A stretch of 47,795 bases of DNA from Rhodobacter sp. GTDB taxonomy: Bacteria; Pseudomonadota; Alphaproteobacteria; Rhodobacterales; Rhodobacteraceae. The DNA lies in NCBI GenBank assembly GCA_020250175.1, contig JADCEN010000055.1, forward strand, positions 1-47,795, written 5' to 3'. Made by a program: the position numbers and the translations under genes. Shown piece by piece: positions 34,238-42,830 of the stretch (its first letter is position 1; each line of letters starts with the position of its first letter). The notes beneath the pieces were generated by a model. It was not told the DNA's origin and searched no databases. It saw only the letters and a list, made by a program, of their open reading frames with translations.

Positions 34238-36523
34238 ATGACGAAATTCGGCGAATCCCAAGCGATCCGGCGCGTTGAAGACCTGAGGTTGCTGACAGGC
34301 CGGGGGCGCTTTGTCGATGACATCGTGCCCGAAGGCGCGCTTTTTGCGTATGTCTTCCGTGCCACCGTGGCCCATGCCGAAATCCTGGTGCTGGATGTTC
34401 AGGCGGCCCGCCGGGCACCCGGTGTCCATCTGGTTCTGACCGCGGATGATCTGGCGGCCTCGGGCGTTGTCCTGGGCATGCAGTTCGCAACCGTCCCGAA
34501 TCGCGACGGGTCCAAAGGGGCCGGCCCCGAACGCCCGGTTCTGGCGCGGGGGCGCATCCGCCATGTTGGCGAAGCCGTGGCAATGATTGTCGCCGATAGC
34601 CTGGCAGCGGCCCAGGATGCCGCAGAGCTGATCGTTCTGGAAACTAGGGACCTGCCGGTGGCCCTGTCGGTGACGGGCGGGGGCGCGGCCATCCACCCCG
34701 AGGCACCGGGCAATCTGGCCTTTGACTGGGCCATTGGCGATGACGACGCCGTGGAAACCAGCCTGGCCGCATCCGCCCATCGCGTCAGCCTGGATGTCGT
34801 GCACAACCGTGTCATCGTGAATTCGCTGGAAGCGCGCGCGGCCTTTGCCGAATGGGACGGGGCGCGGCTGCATCTGTGCGTGAACGGGCAGGGGGTGTGG
34901 ATACAAAAAAGGGAACTGGCGCGCATGCTGGGCCTGCCGCCTGTCGCCGTGCGCGTGACCAACCCCGATGTCGGGGGCGGTTTCGGCATGAAGGCGATGA
35001 CCTATCCGGAATATGTCGTCATCGCCCAGGCGGCGCGGCTGCTGGGGCATCCCGTGCGCTGGGCGTCGGACCGGACCGAGGCGATGCTGAGCGACAATGC
35101 CGGCCGTGATCTGGTTGCGCGGGCCGAGATGGGGTTCGATGCCGCGCATCGCATCACCGCCTATCGCGTTAGGCTTTCGTCAAACCTGGGTGCCTACAAT
35201 TCCATGTATGCGCAGGAAATCCAGTCAGAGCTTTTTGCCAAGGTGTTGACGGGCGTCTATGATATTCCGGTGGCCGCATTGTCGGCGAAGGGCGTCTTCA
35301 CCAACACCACGCCGGTCGATGCCTATCGCGGTGCGGGCCGCCCCGAGGCGATCTATACCATCGAACGCGCCATGGATCACGCCGCCCGCGCGCTTGGCAC
35401 CGATCCGCTGGCCCTGCGCGAGGCGAATTTCATCCGCCATTTCCCCCATACCAGCGCCACCGGCGAATACATCGATGTTGGCGATTTTTCCCGCGTGCTG
35501 GCCCGTGCGCGGGCCGAGGCGGACATCAAAGGCTTTCCGGCCCGGCGCGCGGAAAGTGCGGCACGCGGCAAGCTGCGCGGGCTTGGGCTGTGCTGTTACA
35601 TCGAGGCCATTCTGGGCGATGCCTCGGAAGGGGCGCGGGTGGAATTTGCAGGCGATGGCACCGTTCTGCTGTTCGTCGGAACCCAGTCGAACGGGCAGGG
35701 GCATGAAACCGTCTTTGCCAGGTTCCTGTCCGACCGGACCGGCATTCCCTTTGACCTGATCCGCGTGATCCAGGGCGACAGTGACCGCATCGCGCGCGGC
35801 GGCGGCACCGGCGGATCGCGGTCGGTGACCGTGCAATCGGTGGCCACGCTGGCGGTCGTTGACCAGATGGTAGCGGCCTTTGCCGCGTTCCTGGCGGCCG
35901 AACTTGGCGCGCCCGGGGTACAGTTTGGCGATGGTGCCTTCCGGGCACCCGGATCGAACCGCACCCTGACCTTTGTTGAGGCCGCCGATCTTGCCCGCCA
36001 GCGCGGGCGCAGCGATCTGCTGGTGCAGGAAACCCGCGCCACACTGCCGGGCCGGTCCTATCCCAACGGTGCCCATCTGGCCGAGATCGAGGTTGATCCC
36101 GAAACCGGCGGCACCACCGTGCTGCGCTATACCGTGACGGATGATTTCGGCACGCTGATCAATCCGACCCTGGCCGAAGGCCAGGTGCATGGCGGCGTGG
36201 CCCAGGGGCTTGGCCAGGCGATGTGCGAATTGTCGGTCCATGATGCGCAGGGCCAGCTTCTGACCGCCAGCTTCATGGATTATGCGATGCCGCGCAGCAC
36301 GGATATGCCCTTTATCCGCTTCACCACGGAACCGGTCCCCTCCACCGCCAACCCGCTGGGCATGAAGGGCTGCGGAGAGGCAGGCACGGTGGGCGCGCTG
36401 GCGGCCCTTGCCAATGCGATGCACGATGCCCTTGCCCCTGCCGGTGTCCTGGCCCTGGATATGCCCTTTACCCCGTCCCGTGTCTGGACAAGCCTGAACG
36501 GGGTGCGCGCTGCCGGTGATTGA
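34238..36523 (+). CDS. Molybdopterin-dependent aldehyde/xanthine oxidase large subunit (form II CoxL-like), orphan
   Basis: 761 residues (ribosome site AAGGGGATGGG). The N-terminal a/b hammerhead domain (about 15-125) is followed by molybdopterin-binding domains with NPDVGGGFGMK near 245, VDAYRGAGRPEA near 365, TQSNGQGHETVF near 487, and GCGEAGT with the catalytic Glu near 710. AYRGAGR in place of the AYRCSFR loop marks it as form II and not true CO dehydrogenase. The usual 2Fe-2S small subunit and FAD medium subunit genes are absent here, so partners must be encoded elsewhere. By neighbourhood it may oxidise an aminoaldehyde or N-heterocycle derived from polyamines, but that is speculative. 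Confidence 0.88.
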   Translation: MTKFGESQAIRRVEDLRLLTGRGRFVDDIVPEGALFAYVFRATVAHAEILVLDVQAARRAPGVHLVLTADDLAASGVVLGMQFATVPNRDGSKGAGPERPVLARGRIRHVGEAVAMIVADSLAAAQDAAELIVLETRDLPVALSVTGGGAAIHPEAPGNLAFDWAIGDDDAVETSLAASAHRVSLDVVHNRVIVNSLEARAAFAEWDGARLHLCVNGQGVWIQKRELARMLGLPPVAVRVTNPDVGGGFGMKAMTYPEYVVIAQAARLLGHPVRWASDRTEAMLSDNAGRDLVARAEMGFDAAHRITAYRVRLSSNLGAYNSMYAQEIQSELFAKVLTGVYDIPVAALSAKGVFTNTTPVDAYRGAGRPEAIYTIERAMDHAARALGTDPLALREANFIRHFPHTSATGEYIDVGDFSRVLARARAEADIKGFPARRAESAARGKLRGLGLCCYIEAILGDASEGARVEFAGDGTVLLFVGTQSNGQGHETVFARFLSDRTGIPFDLIRVIQGDSDRIARGGGTGGSRSVTVQSVATLAVVDQMVAAFAAFLAAELGAPGVQFGDGAFRAPGSNRTLTFVEAADLARQRGRSDLLVQETRATLPGRSYPNGAHLAEIEVDPETGGTTVLRYTVTDDFGTLINPTLAEGQVHGGVAQGLGQAMCELSVHDAQGQLLTASFMDYAMPRSTDMPFIRFTTEPVPSTANPLGMKGCGEAGTVGALAALANAMHDALAPAGVLALDMPFTPSRVWTSLNGVRAAGD

Positions 36524-37589
36524 CCGGATATCCCGCTGGCTGCACCGTGCACCGCTTGCGCTGCAGAGCCCCGTCCCGCTGCCCGATCCCGGGTGCGGGC
36601 GGCGTGGCGTGGATCATGTCGTGATTCTGGATGGCACGATGTCCTCGCTGCTGCCGGGACGGGAAACCAACGCGGGCCTGACCTTTCGCCTGCTGCGCGA
36701 AGGCGGGCGGTTGCAGCGGATATCGCTGTATTACGAGCCAGGCATCCAGTGGACCAGCTGGACCCAGACCCGGGACGTGATTCAGGGCCGGGGGATGAAC
36801 CGCCAGATCCGCCGCGCCTACGGCTTTCTTGCGTCGCGCTACCGCCCGGGCGACCGAATCTATCTGTTCGGCTATTCCCGGGGGGCCTATGCCGTGCGGT
36901 CGCTGGCCGGGGTGATCGACCGGGTCGGCCTGATCCGGGCCGATCATGCGACGGAACGCAATGTGACGCTGGCCTACCGCCATTACCGGACCGCACCGGA
37001 TGCGCCCGCCGCCCGCGCCTTTGCTGTTGCCCTTTGCCATGCTGCGGTGCCAATCGAGATGGTCGGCGTCTGGGATACGGTCAAGGCCCTGGGTCTGCGG
37101 TTGCCGCTGTTGTGGAAGCTGACCGAAGCCAGGCACGCCTTCCATACGCCGCATCTGGGCCGGTCGATCCGGCACGGCTTTCATGCCCTGGCGCTGAATG
37201 AGACCCGCGATGCCTTCGCCCCGGTCCTGTGGACATCGCCGCCCGACTGGCCGGGGAATGTCGAACAGGTCTGGTTCCGGGGGGCGCATGGCGATGTCGG
37301 CGGACAGTTGGGCGGGCTTGATGCCGCCCGTCCCCTGTCGAACATCCCTCTGGTCTGGATGCTGGACCGGGCCGAGGCCTGCGGCCTGCCGCTGCCGCCG
37401 CGCTGGCGGACCCGCTTTCCCTGCGACCCGCTGGCCCCGATGGCGGGCACCTGGCAAGGGGCGGGCAAGCTGTTTTTGCTGCGCAGCCAGCGGCAGATCG
37501 GACAGGACCGGTCGGAACACATCCACCCCAGCGTCCCGGTGCCTGATGTGCGCGGCTGGTCCGCACGGCTGCGTCGCCGTCCCAGCTGA
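36516..37589 (+). CDS. DUF2235 alpha/beta hydrolase
   Basis: 357 residues starting at GTG 36516, overlapping the molybdopterin subunit by eight bases. VVILDGTMSSLLPG near 35-48, FGYSRGAYAVRSLAGVI near 118-134 (nucleophile Ser in GYSRGA), VGVWDTVKALG near 182 and FRGAHGDVGG near 253 are the DUF2235 landmarks, giving a Ser-Asp-His triad. Related proteins include Tle1 phospholipase effectors of type VI secretion, but no secretion gene or immunity gene is adjacent and the protein is shorter than Tle1. Translational coupling with an oxidoreductase suggests a metabolic hydrolase. Substrate unknown. Confidence 0.82.
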   Translation: MIDRISRWLHRAPLALQSPVPLPDPGCGRRGVDHVVILDGTMSSLLPGRETNAGLTFRLLREGGRLQRISLYYEPGIQWTSWTQTRDVIQGRGMNRQIRRAYGFLASRYRPGDRIYLFGYSRGAYAVRSLAGVIDRVGLIRADHATERNVTLAYRHYRTAPDAPAARAFAVALCHAAVPIEMVGVWDTVKALGLRLPLLWKLTEARHAFHTPHLGRSIRHGFHALALNETRDAFAPVLWTSPPDWPGNVEQVWFRGAHGDVGGQLGGLDAARPLSNIPLVWMLDRAEACGLPLPPRWRTRFPCDPLAPMAGTWQGAGKLFLLRSQRQIGQDRSEHIHPSVPVPDVRGWSARLRRRPS

Positions 37590-37704
37590 CATCGCGCCCG
37601 GTGCCCTGCCGCCAGACCGCCCGTCAGGGCCAAATGCGCCTTTGCCCTTTTCCCCGCAGCCCCTGCAAGGCAATGTACCGCCACCGCCGCCAGAAGAGGT
37701 TCCG

Positions 37705-38577
37705 ATGCGCCAGATCACCGTTGCCGCCACCCAGTTCGCCTGCAGCTGGGACTTGCCCGCCAATGCCGACCGGGCCGAGGTGCTGGTCCGCCAGGCTGCG
37801 GCCCAGGGTGCCGGCCTTGTCCTGATCCAGGAGCTTTTCGCCACGCCCTATTTCTGCATCACCCAGCGGCCGGAGTATTTCGATCTGGCCGCGCCGATGG
37901 CGGGTCACCCCCTGATTGCCCGGTTTTCCGATCTGGCCCGGCAGCTTGGCGTGGTCCTGCCCCTGTCCTACTTCGAACGGGCCGGGGTGGCCCATTTCAA
38001 CTCGGTGGCCGTGATTGATGCTGACGGCAGGGTGCTTGGCAATTACCGCAAATCGCATATCCCGCAAGGTCCGGGGTACGAGGAGAAGTTCTATTTCTCG
38101 CCCGGCGATACCGGCTACCGGGTCTGGGACACGGCCATGGGCCGGATCGGTGTTGGAATCTGCTGGGATCAATGGTTCCCCGAGGCGGCCCGCGCCATGG
38201 CGCTGCAGGGGGCAGAGCTGCTGCTTTATCCCACCGCCATCGGGTCGGAACCCCCCGCGCCGGGATATGACTCTGCCCCCCATTGGGAAATGGTGATGCG
38301 CGGCCATGCGGCTGCCAACATCCTGCCGGTGCTTGCCTCGAACCGGATCGGCACCGAAACCGCCCCCGAGGGCACCGCCGTGACCTTCTATGGCGCGTCC
38401 TTCATCGCCGATCAGACCGGCCAGCTGGTGGCCAAAGCCGCGCGCGACGCCGAGCAGGTGCTGTGCGCCAGCTTTGATCTGGATGCCATCGCTGCCCTGC
38501 GCCGCAGCTGGGGCCTGTTCCGGGACCGCCGGCCGGAAACCTACCGCGCGGTCGCAACACTGGACGGCGCTTTGTGA
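37705..38577 (+). CDS. aguB: N-carbamoylputrescine amidase
   Basis: 290 residues from ATG 37705 (GAAGAGG upstream). This nitrilase-superfamily enzyme has the Glu-Lys-Cys triad: Glu in LVLIQELFATPYF (near 43), Lys in GNYRKSHIPQGP (near 116) and Cys in GVGICWDQWFPE (near 153). ATPYFC, YEEKFYFSPGD and MRGHAAANILPV are characteristic of AguB, which hydrolyses N-carbamoylputrescine to putrescine, CO2 and ammonia. No agmatine deiminase gene is in the window. With the decarboxylase at 33020, two routes to putrescine would meet here. Confidence 0.9.
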   Translation: MRQITVAATQFACSWDLPANADRAEVLVRQAAAQGAGLVLIQELFATPYFCITQRPEYFDLAAPMAGHPLIARFSDLARQLGVVLPLSYFERAGVAHFNSVAVIDADGRVLGNYRKSHIPQGPGYEEKFYFSPGDTGYRVWDTAMGRIGVGICWDQWFPEAARAMALQGAELLLYPTAIGSEPPAPGYDSAPHWEMVMRGHAAANILPVLASNRIGTETAPEGTAVTFYGASFIADQTGQLVAKAARDAEQVLCASFDLDAIAALRRSWGLFRDRRPETYRAVATLDGAL

Positions 38578-38652
38578 TCCCGGCGGACGGTTCCGCCCCG
38601 TTCACAGGCGCAAACATCTCCCCAATGGGGGAATTTCCAGCCAGGGCAAGCC

Positions 38653-38669
38653 GGGGGCAGACAGCCCCC
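38653..38669. terminator. Bidirectional hairpin between convergent genes
   Basis: GGGGGC-AGACA-GCCCCC forms a 6-bp all-GC stem with a 5-base loop between the ends of aguB (plus) and the DUF1989-GcvT gene (minus, stop at 38675). It is the exact reverse complement of the hairpin at 26937-26953, so this is a dispersed element used as a convergent terminator. Confidence 0.55.
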
Positions 38670-38674
38670 TGCTG

Positions 38675-41044
38675 TCAGCTTTGCGGGCGGGTTTTGCCGG
38701 GGTCGTAATGCGACAGGGCCACGACCCGCGCCGGAAGGCGCTTCTGCCGGCCGTCCAGCTTGCCGACCTCAAGCGGCGTGTCGAGGGCCGCATGGGCCAC
38801 ATCCACCCGCGCCAGGGCAATGGTCTTGCCCAGAAGCGGCGACCGGGTGGAAGAGGTGACAACCCCCACCTGCGCGCGGCCCGCATAGATGCCGTCGCCA
38901 TGGCCCACGGGGATGGCTGCGTCGATGTCCAGCCCGACAAAGCGGTTCATCGGATGCTCCTTGCGGCGGATCAGCGCCTCGCGCCCGATGAAATCGGCGG
39001 TTTTCGATTTCAGCGGCACGGTGAATCCGATGCCCGCCTCGAACGGGTCGGTCTGGTCGGTGAAATCGTAGCCGGCAAAGATCAGCCCGGCCTCGATCCG
39101 CACCATGTCCAGCGCGGCCAGGCCCATCGGGCGCAGCCCCTGATCCTGGCCAGCGTCCCGGACGGCGTCCCAGACGGTGTCGGCATCTTTCGGGTGGCAG
39201 AAAATCTCGTACCCCAATTCGCCCGTGTAGCCGGTGCGCGACACAACCACCGGAACACCGGCGGCATCGCCGATCCGCCCGACCGAAAAGCGGAACCAGC
39301 CCAGTTCGTCTGCCGTGGCCTGTGCGGGCGGGGTCCAGAAGATGCGACGAAGGATCTCACGGCTGTTCGGCCCCTGGACAGCCAGGTTGTGCAACTGATC
39401 CGTTGACGAGCGCACCATGACCTTCAGACCCAGCTTTTCCGCCTGTTCGCGCAGCCAGATGCCGCCAATATCCTCGCCGCCGATCCAGCGGAAATTGTCG
39501 CGCCCCAGCCGGAACAGCGTGCCGTCATCGATCATGCCGCCATGCTCATGGCACATCGCGGAATAGACCACCTGACCCACGGCCAGCTTCGAAACATCCC
39601 GCGTCAGCGTGTATTGCATCAGGGCTTCCGCATCCGGGCCAGTCACCTCGAACTTGCGCAGGGGCGACAGATCGATGACGGCGGCCTTTTCACGGCAGGC
39701 CCAGTATTCCGCGATCGGTCCGGTGCCGGAATAGGCCGTGGGCAGCCAGTAGCCGCGATACTCCGCCATGTCCCGCGTCAGCGCCGAAGTGCGGGCATGG
39801 AAGGCGGTATCCTTGGTCATCCTGGGCTCCTGATCGGGGGTGACGCGGCTGGCGATTGCACGGCGGAACGGCTCGGCCCCGTCATAGCTGCGGATGTGAA
39901 TGTCGCTCAGATACCAGCCATTGGCGGGCGACGTATCGTCGGGACAGGCCGAAGAGACGCAGATCAGGTCAGTCAGCGCGCGGAACAGCACATAATCGCC
40001 GGGCCGCGACCAAGGTTCGTCGCTGATGAGCACGCCCTGGGCATCGATGGCGGTGTTGAAGAACAGGTTGACCGCCATCCAGCCCGGCCGGGCCGAAACC
40101 CCGTGCGGGCTTAGCGCGCGGTTGAAATTGTCGGAACAGTTCACATGCCCCGGATAGCCGATGTCATCATAGTATTTCGAGGCACAGGCCATGGCGAAGG
40201 CATCGTGGCGGCCGACGGTATCCTGCACCACTTCGATCAGGGGAAGGAAATCCTGGTCATAGTATTTGGCATGCAGCCCCGGCATCGAATAGGCTCGTCC
40301 CATCAGCGTGCGCGAGGTGGTCACATCCAGCGCATGTTCGATGCCCCGGTCCAGCTTGCGCGCGGAAAAGCATTGAAAATCCGTGCATTGACGGCCATCC
40401 ACATCGATGATCTGGATATAGTCGCCCGCCTTCACGAAATAGGCCTCTGCGGTGGCGGATTTCACCCGCAGGTCCAGAACCGGCTCTGCCAGCGGGTCGG
40501 GCAGGTCGAACCCCGCCACCTCGATCAGCGCGCTGCGCTGCACGGTGACGACCAGCGGCGTGGCCGTGTCCTGACCGCCGGGGTCCATCGGCAGGGCCGG
40601 GGCAGCCACGATCAGTACGCCGTCGCGGGTTGCGGTGACGCTTTCTTCCGTCCCGGCCGGGGTGTCCGCACCGAACAGAACGACAGCACCGGCCTGTGCA
40701 AGATCGATCCCGCGCCGCGCAATGCCCAGCCGCAGCCCGCACATGCCCGATCCGGTTCCGGCGGCGAGCGCCGCCTTCAGCCCCCGCGCGTCACCGTTCG
40801 GGGGAACGCCCATGATTCCGGCATCGATGCGGCCCTGCGCGTCTGCCGCGACCAGTTCGCAGACCTGCCCGCCTTCGGCATTGGCCAGGGTCACGCGGTC
40901 GCCTGTGCCAAGACGGATCAGCAGGGCACCGGCACCGGGCACCTCGTAGCGTTCGCGCCCCGTATGGCGGGCCAGCGACACAGGCGTCACGATCCGGCCG
41001 GGCCGGGGCGGGCCGGGGCTTACGCGGGGATAGCTGTCCGGCAT
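38675..41044 (-). CDS. DUF1989 - GcvT (aminomethyltransferase) fusion protein
   Basis: 789 residues. The first part (about 30-375) is DUF1989/urea-carboxylase-associated type: a first half (YEVPGAGALLIRLGTGDRV) and a second, more typical half with FVKAGDYIQIIDVDGRQCTDFQ and GYPGHVNCSDNFNRAL, holding candidate metal-binding Cys/His. From about 415 a GcvT-type folate domain follows, with CREKAAVIDLSPLRKFEV, VVYSAMCHEHGGMIDDG, SRTGYTGELGYEIF and GLAALDMVRIEAGL. GcvT domains move one-carbon units to tetrahydrofolate. The gene is divergent from the sarcosine oxidase-like operon, so it probably handles the methyl or methylene group released from an N-methylated substrate. I know of no characterised protein with exactly this fusion. 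Confidence 0.85.
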   Translation of the reverse strand: MPDSYPRVSPGPPRPGRIVTPVSLARHTGRERYEVPGAGALLIRLGTGDRVTLANAEGGQVCELVAADAQGRIDAGIMGVPPNGDARGLKAALAAGTGSGMCGLRLGIARRGIDLAQAGAVVLFGADTPAGTEESVTATRDGVLIVAAPALPMDPGGQDTATPLVVTVQRSALIEVAGFDLPDPLAEPVLDLRVKSATAEAYFVKAGDYIQIIDVDGRQCTDFQCFSARKLDRGIEHALDVTTSRTLMGRAYSMPGLHAKYYDQDFLPLIEVVQDTVGRHDAFAMACASKYYDDIGYPGHVNCSDNFNRALSPHGVSARPGWMAVNLFFNTAIDAQGVLISDEPWSRPGDYVLFRALTDLICVSSACPDDTSPANGWYLSDIHIRSYDGAEPFRRAIASRVTPDQEPRMTKDTAFHARTSALTRDMAEYRGYWLPTAYSGTGPIAEYWACREKAAVIDLSPLRKFEVTGPDAEALMQYTLTRDVSKLAVGQVVYSAMCHEHGGMIDDGTLFRLGRDNFRWIGGEDIGGIWLREQAEKLGLKVMVRSSTDQLHNLAVQGPNSREILRRIFWTPPAQATADELGWFRFSVGRIGDAAGVPVVVSRTGYTGELGYEIFCHPKDADTVWDAVRDAGQDQGLRPMGLAALDMVRIEAGLIFAGYDFTDQTDPFEAGIGFTVPLKSKTADFIGREALIRRKEHPMNRFVGLDIDAAIPVGHGDGIYAGRAQVGVVTSSTRSPLLGKTIALARVDVAHAALDTPLEVGKLDGRQKRLPARVVALSHYDPGKTRPQS

Positions 41045-41063
41045 CTGGCGTTACCTCTGCCGC

Positions 41064-41092
41064 TTGTCTCGTCTGCGGAAAAAATGTTTAAT
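41064..41092 (+). promoter_or_regulatory. Candidate promoter of the sox-like operon
   Basis: TTGTCT (41064-41069) and TTTAAT (41087-41092) are separated by 17 bases in the 123-bp gap between the divergent DUF1989-GcvT and soxB-like genes. They match five and four positions respectively of housekeeping -35 and -10 boxes less strictly than the consensus. The gap is also the likely binding place of the XRE-cupin regulator at 46431. Confidence 0.35.
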
Positions 41093-41167
41093 GGCAAGAA
41101 TAACGATGCCCCCCGACCACGGCAAGTCCCGTGACGGTCCGGGGGGCAGGCCGGGAAGGACGGAAGG

Positions 41168-42418
41168 ATGCGCTATTCAGGGTTCCGCGTGCTGGCCGAG
41201 GCGCTGACCGGCCACAGGGGCTGGACCGCCGTCTGGCGCGATCCCGAACCGCAACCCGCCTATGACTATGTCATCGTGGGCGGGGGCGGCCACGGCCTGG
41301 CCACCGCCTATTACCTGGCCCGGGAATTCCGGCAGGCGCGAATCGCGGTGCTGGAAAAGGGCTGGATCGGCGGCGGCAATGTGGGGCGCAACACCACGAT
41401 CATCCGGTCGAACTACCTGCTGGACGGCAACCAGCCGTTCTACGAATTCTCGCTGAAGCTTTGGGAAGGGCTGGAACAGGATTTCAACTACAACGCCATG
41501 GTCAGCCAGCGCGGCATTCTCAACCTGTTTCACAGCGATGCGCAGCGCGATGCCTATACCCGGCGCGGCAATGCGATGATCCTGCACGGGGCCGATGCCC
41601 GGATCCTGAACCGCGATCAGGTGCGCGCGATCTATCCTTTCCTGAACTTCGACAACGCCCGCTTTCCGATCAAGGGCGGGCTGCTGCAAAAGCGCGGCGG
41701 AACGGTGCGCCACGATGCCGTGGCCTGGGGCTATGCCCGTGGTGCCGACCAGCGCGGCGTCGACATCCTCCAGAACTGCGAGGTGACGGGGTTCCGGATC
41801 GCGCAGGGCCGGGTGCTGGGCGTGGACACCTCTCGCGGGTTCATCGGGGCCGGGAAGGTCGGAGTGGCCGTGGCCGGATCGTCCAGCCGGGTGATGGCCC
41901 TGGCCGGGATGCGCCTGCCGATCGAAAGCCATGTATTGCAGGCCTTCGTCTCGGAAGGGCTGAAGCCGGTGATCGACGGGGTGATCACCTTTGGCGCGGG
42001 GCATTTCTATGTCAGCCAGTCTGACAAGGGCGGCCTTGTCTTTGGCGGCGACATCGACGGCTACAATTCCTATGCGCAGCGCGGCAATCTGGCGGTGGTC
42101 GAGGATGTGGCCGAAGGCGGCATGGCGCTGATGCCGATGATCGGGCGGGCGCGGCTGCTGCGGACCTGGGGCGGGATCATGGATATGTCGATGGACGGCT
42201 CGCCCATCATCGACCGGACCGGGATCGACGGCCTTTATTTCAATGGCGGCTGGTGTTACGGCGGCTTCAAGGCGACACCGGCCAGCGGCTGGGTCTTTGC
42301 CCATCTGCTGGCCACTGACACGCCGCATCCCACGGCCACCGCCTATCGCTTCGACCGGTTCCGCAAGGGGTTGATGATCGACGAAAAAGGGCAGGGCGCG
42401 CAGCCCAACCTGCATTGA
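41168..42418 (+). CDS. soxB: Sarcosine oxidase beta subunit-like FAD/FMN oxidoreductase
   Basis: 416 residues (GGAAGGACGGAAGG before ATG). The N-terminal FAD fold YVIVGGGGHGLATAYYLA is near 34-51. WIGGGNVGRNTTIIRSNYL near 72-90 is typical of SoxB. RHDAVAWGYA holds His182, equivalent to the His that carries covalent FMN in characterised heterotetrameric sarcosine oxidases. The C-terminal GGWCYGGFKATPASGW is also diagnostic. With the alpha, gamma and delta subunits downstream it would oxidatively demethylate an N-methyl amino acid, passing formaldehyde-level carbon to tetrahydrofolate. The exact substrate (sarcosine or a relative) is not shown by sequence. Confidence 0.92.
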   Translation: MRYSGFRVLAEALTGHRGWTAVWRDPEPQPAYDYVIVGGGGHGLATAYYLAREFRQARIAVLEKGWIGGGNVGRNTTIIRSNYLLDGNQPFYEFSLKLWEGLEQDFNYNAMVSQRGILNLFHSDAQRDAYTRRGNAMILHGADARILNRDQVRAIYPFLNFDNARFPIKGGLLQKRGGTVRHDAVAWGYARGADQRGVDILQNCEVTGFRIAQGRVLGVDTSRGFIGAGKVGVAVAGSSSRVMALAGMRLPIESHVLQAFVSEGLKPVIDGVITFGAGHFYVSQSDKGGLVFGGDIDGYNSYAQRGNLAVVEDVAEGGMALMPMIGRARLLRTWGGIMDMSMDGSPIIDRTGIDGLYFNGGWCYGGFKATPASGWVFAHLLATDTPHPTATAYRFDRFRKGLMIDEKGQGAQPNLH

Positions 42419-42429
42419 AGGGGTGCCAG

Positions 42430-42528
42430 ATGATCTGCAATCCCGCCCCGATGCGCGCCCGGGCCGGATGGTCCGCCGAAGGCAAGCGAAGCGGCCCTGC
42501 CGTTGAAGACGGTTTCCTGAATGTTTGA
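42430..42528 (+). CDS. Possible 32-residue small protein between soxB and soxD
   Basis: An ATG at 42430 preceded by GAAGGGG opens a 32-codon frame (MICNPAPMRARAGW...) ending in TGA 42526-42528, a few bases before the ribosome site of the delta-subunit gene. It resembles nothing I know. It may simply be a chance frame in the 124-bp gap, or a leader whose translation couples soxB and soxD. Confidence 0.2.
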   Translation: MICNPAPMRARAGWSAEGKRSGPAVEDGFLNV

Positions 42529-42542
42529 AAGGTGAAGGTCCG

Positions 42543-42830
42543 ATGATCATCCCGCACCCGCTTCTTGGCCCGCGCGACGCGCAGGAATTCGTCTATCTGG
42601 GCGATGCTGCCCTGATCGACCGCCCCGATGGCCTGGCCGCCGGCGCCGCCGACAGCTTTCATGACTATCTCTATCTGCGCGACAACCCGGCGGGGCTGCA
42701 CCGCGAGCTTTGGTATCATGAACAGGGTGACCGGTCCTGGCTGGTGGTCACACGCAACACGCTTACGCATGAGATCACGCAGGTGGAACTGGCGCGTGAC
42801 GTGGCGCGGGCACGGGGGCGCGGCAGGTGA
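42543..42830 (+). CDS. soxD: Sarcosine oxidase delta subunit-like protein lacking cysteines
   Basis: 95 residues from ATG 42543 (ribosome site AAGGTGAAGG). LGPRDAQEFVYLGDA at 8-22 and RELWYHEQGDRSWLVVTRNT at 54-73 are the SoxD landmarks. In known SoxD a zinc ion is held by three Cys and one His. Here the N-terminal C-x2-C position reads HPLL, the later Cys position is Asp63, and the protein has no Cys at all, while His59 remains. The subunit may fold without zinc or use another site. The gene lies in the expected B-D-A-G order and overlaps soxA by three bases. Confidence 0.85.
   Translation: MIIPHPLLGPRDAQEFVYLGDAALIDRPDGLAAGAADSFHDYLYLRDNPAGLHRELWYHEQGDRSWLVVTRNTLTHEITQVELARDVARARGRGR

Noticed and set aside
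34238-36523. Carbon monoxide dehydrogenase large subunit
   Set aside because: The active-site loop is AYRGAGR and not AYRCSFR, and the small and medium subunit genes are missing.
36516-37589. Type VI secretion phospholipase effector (Tle1)
   Set aside because: The protein is shorter than Tle1, there are no secretion or immunity genes nearby, and it is coupled to a metabolic gene.
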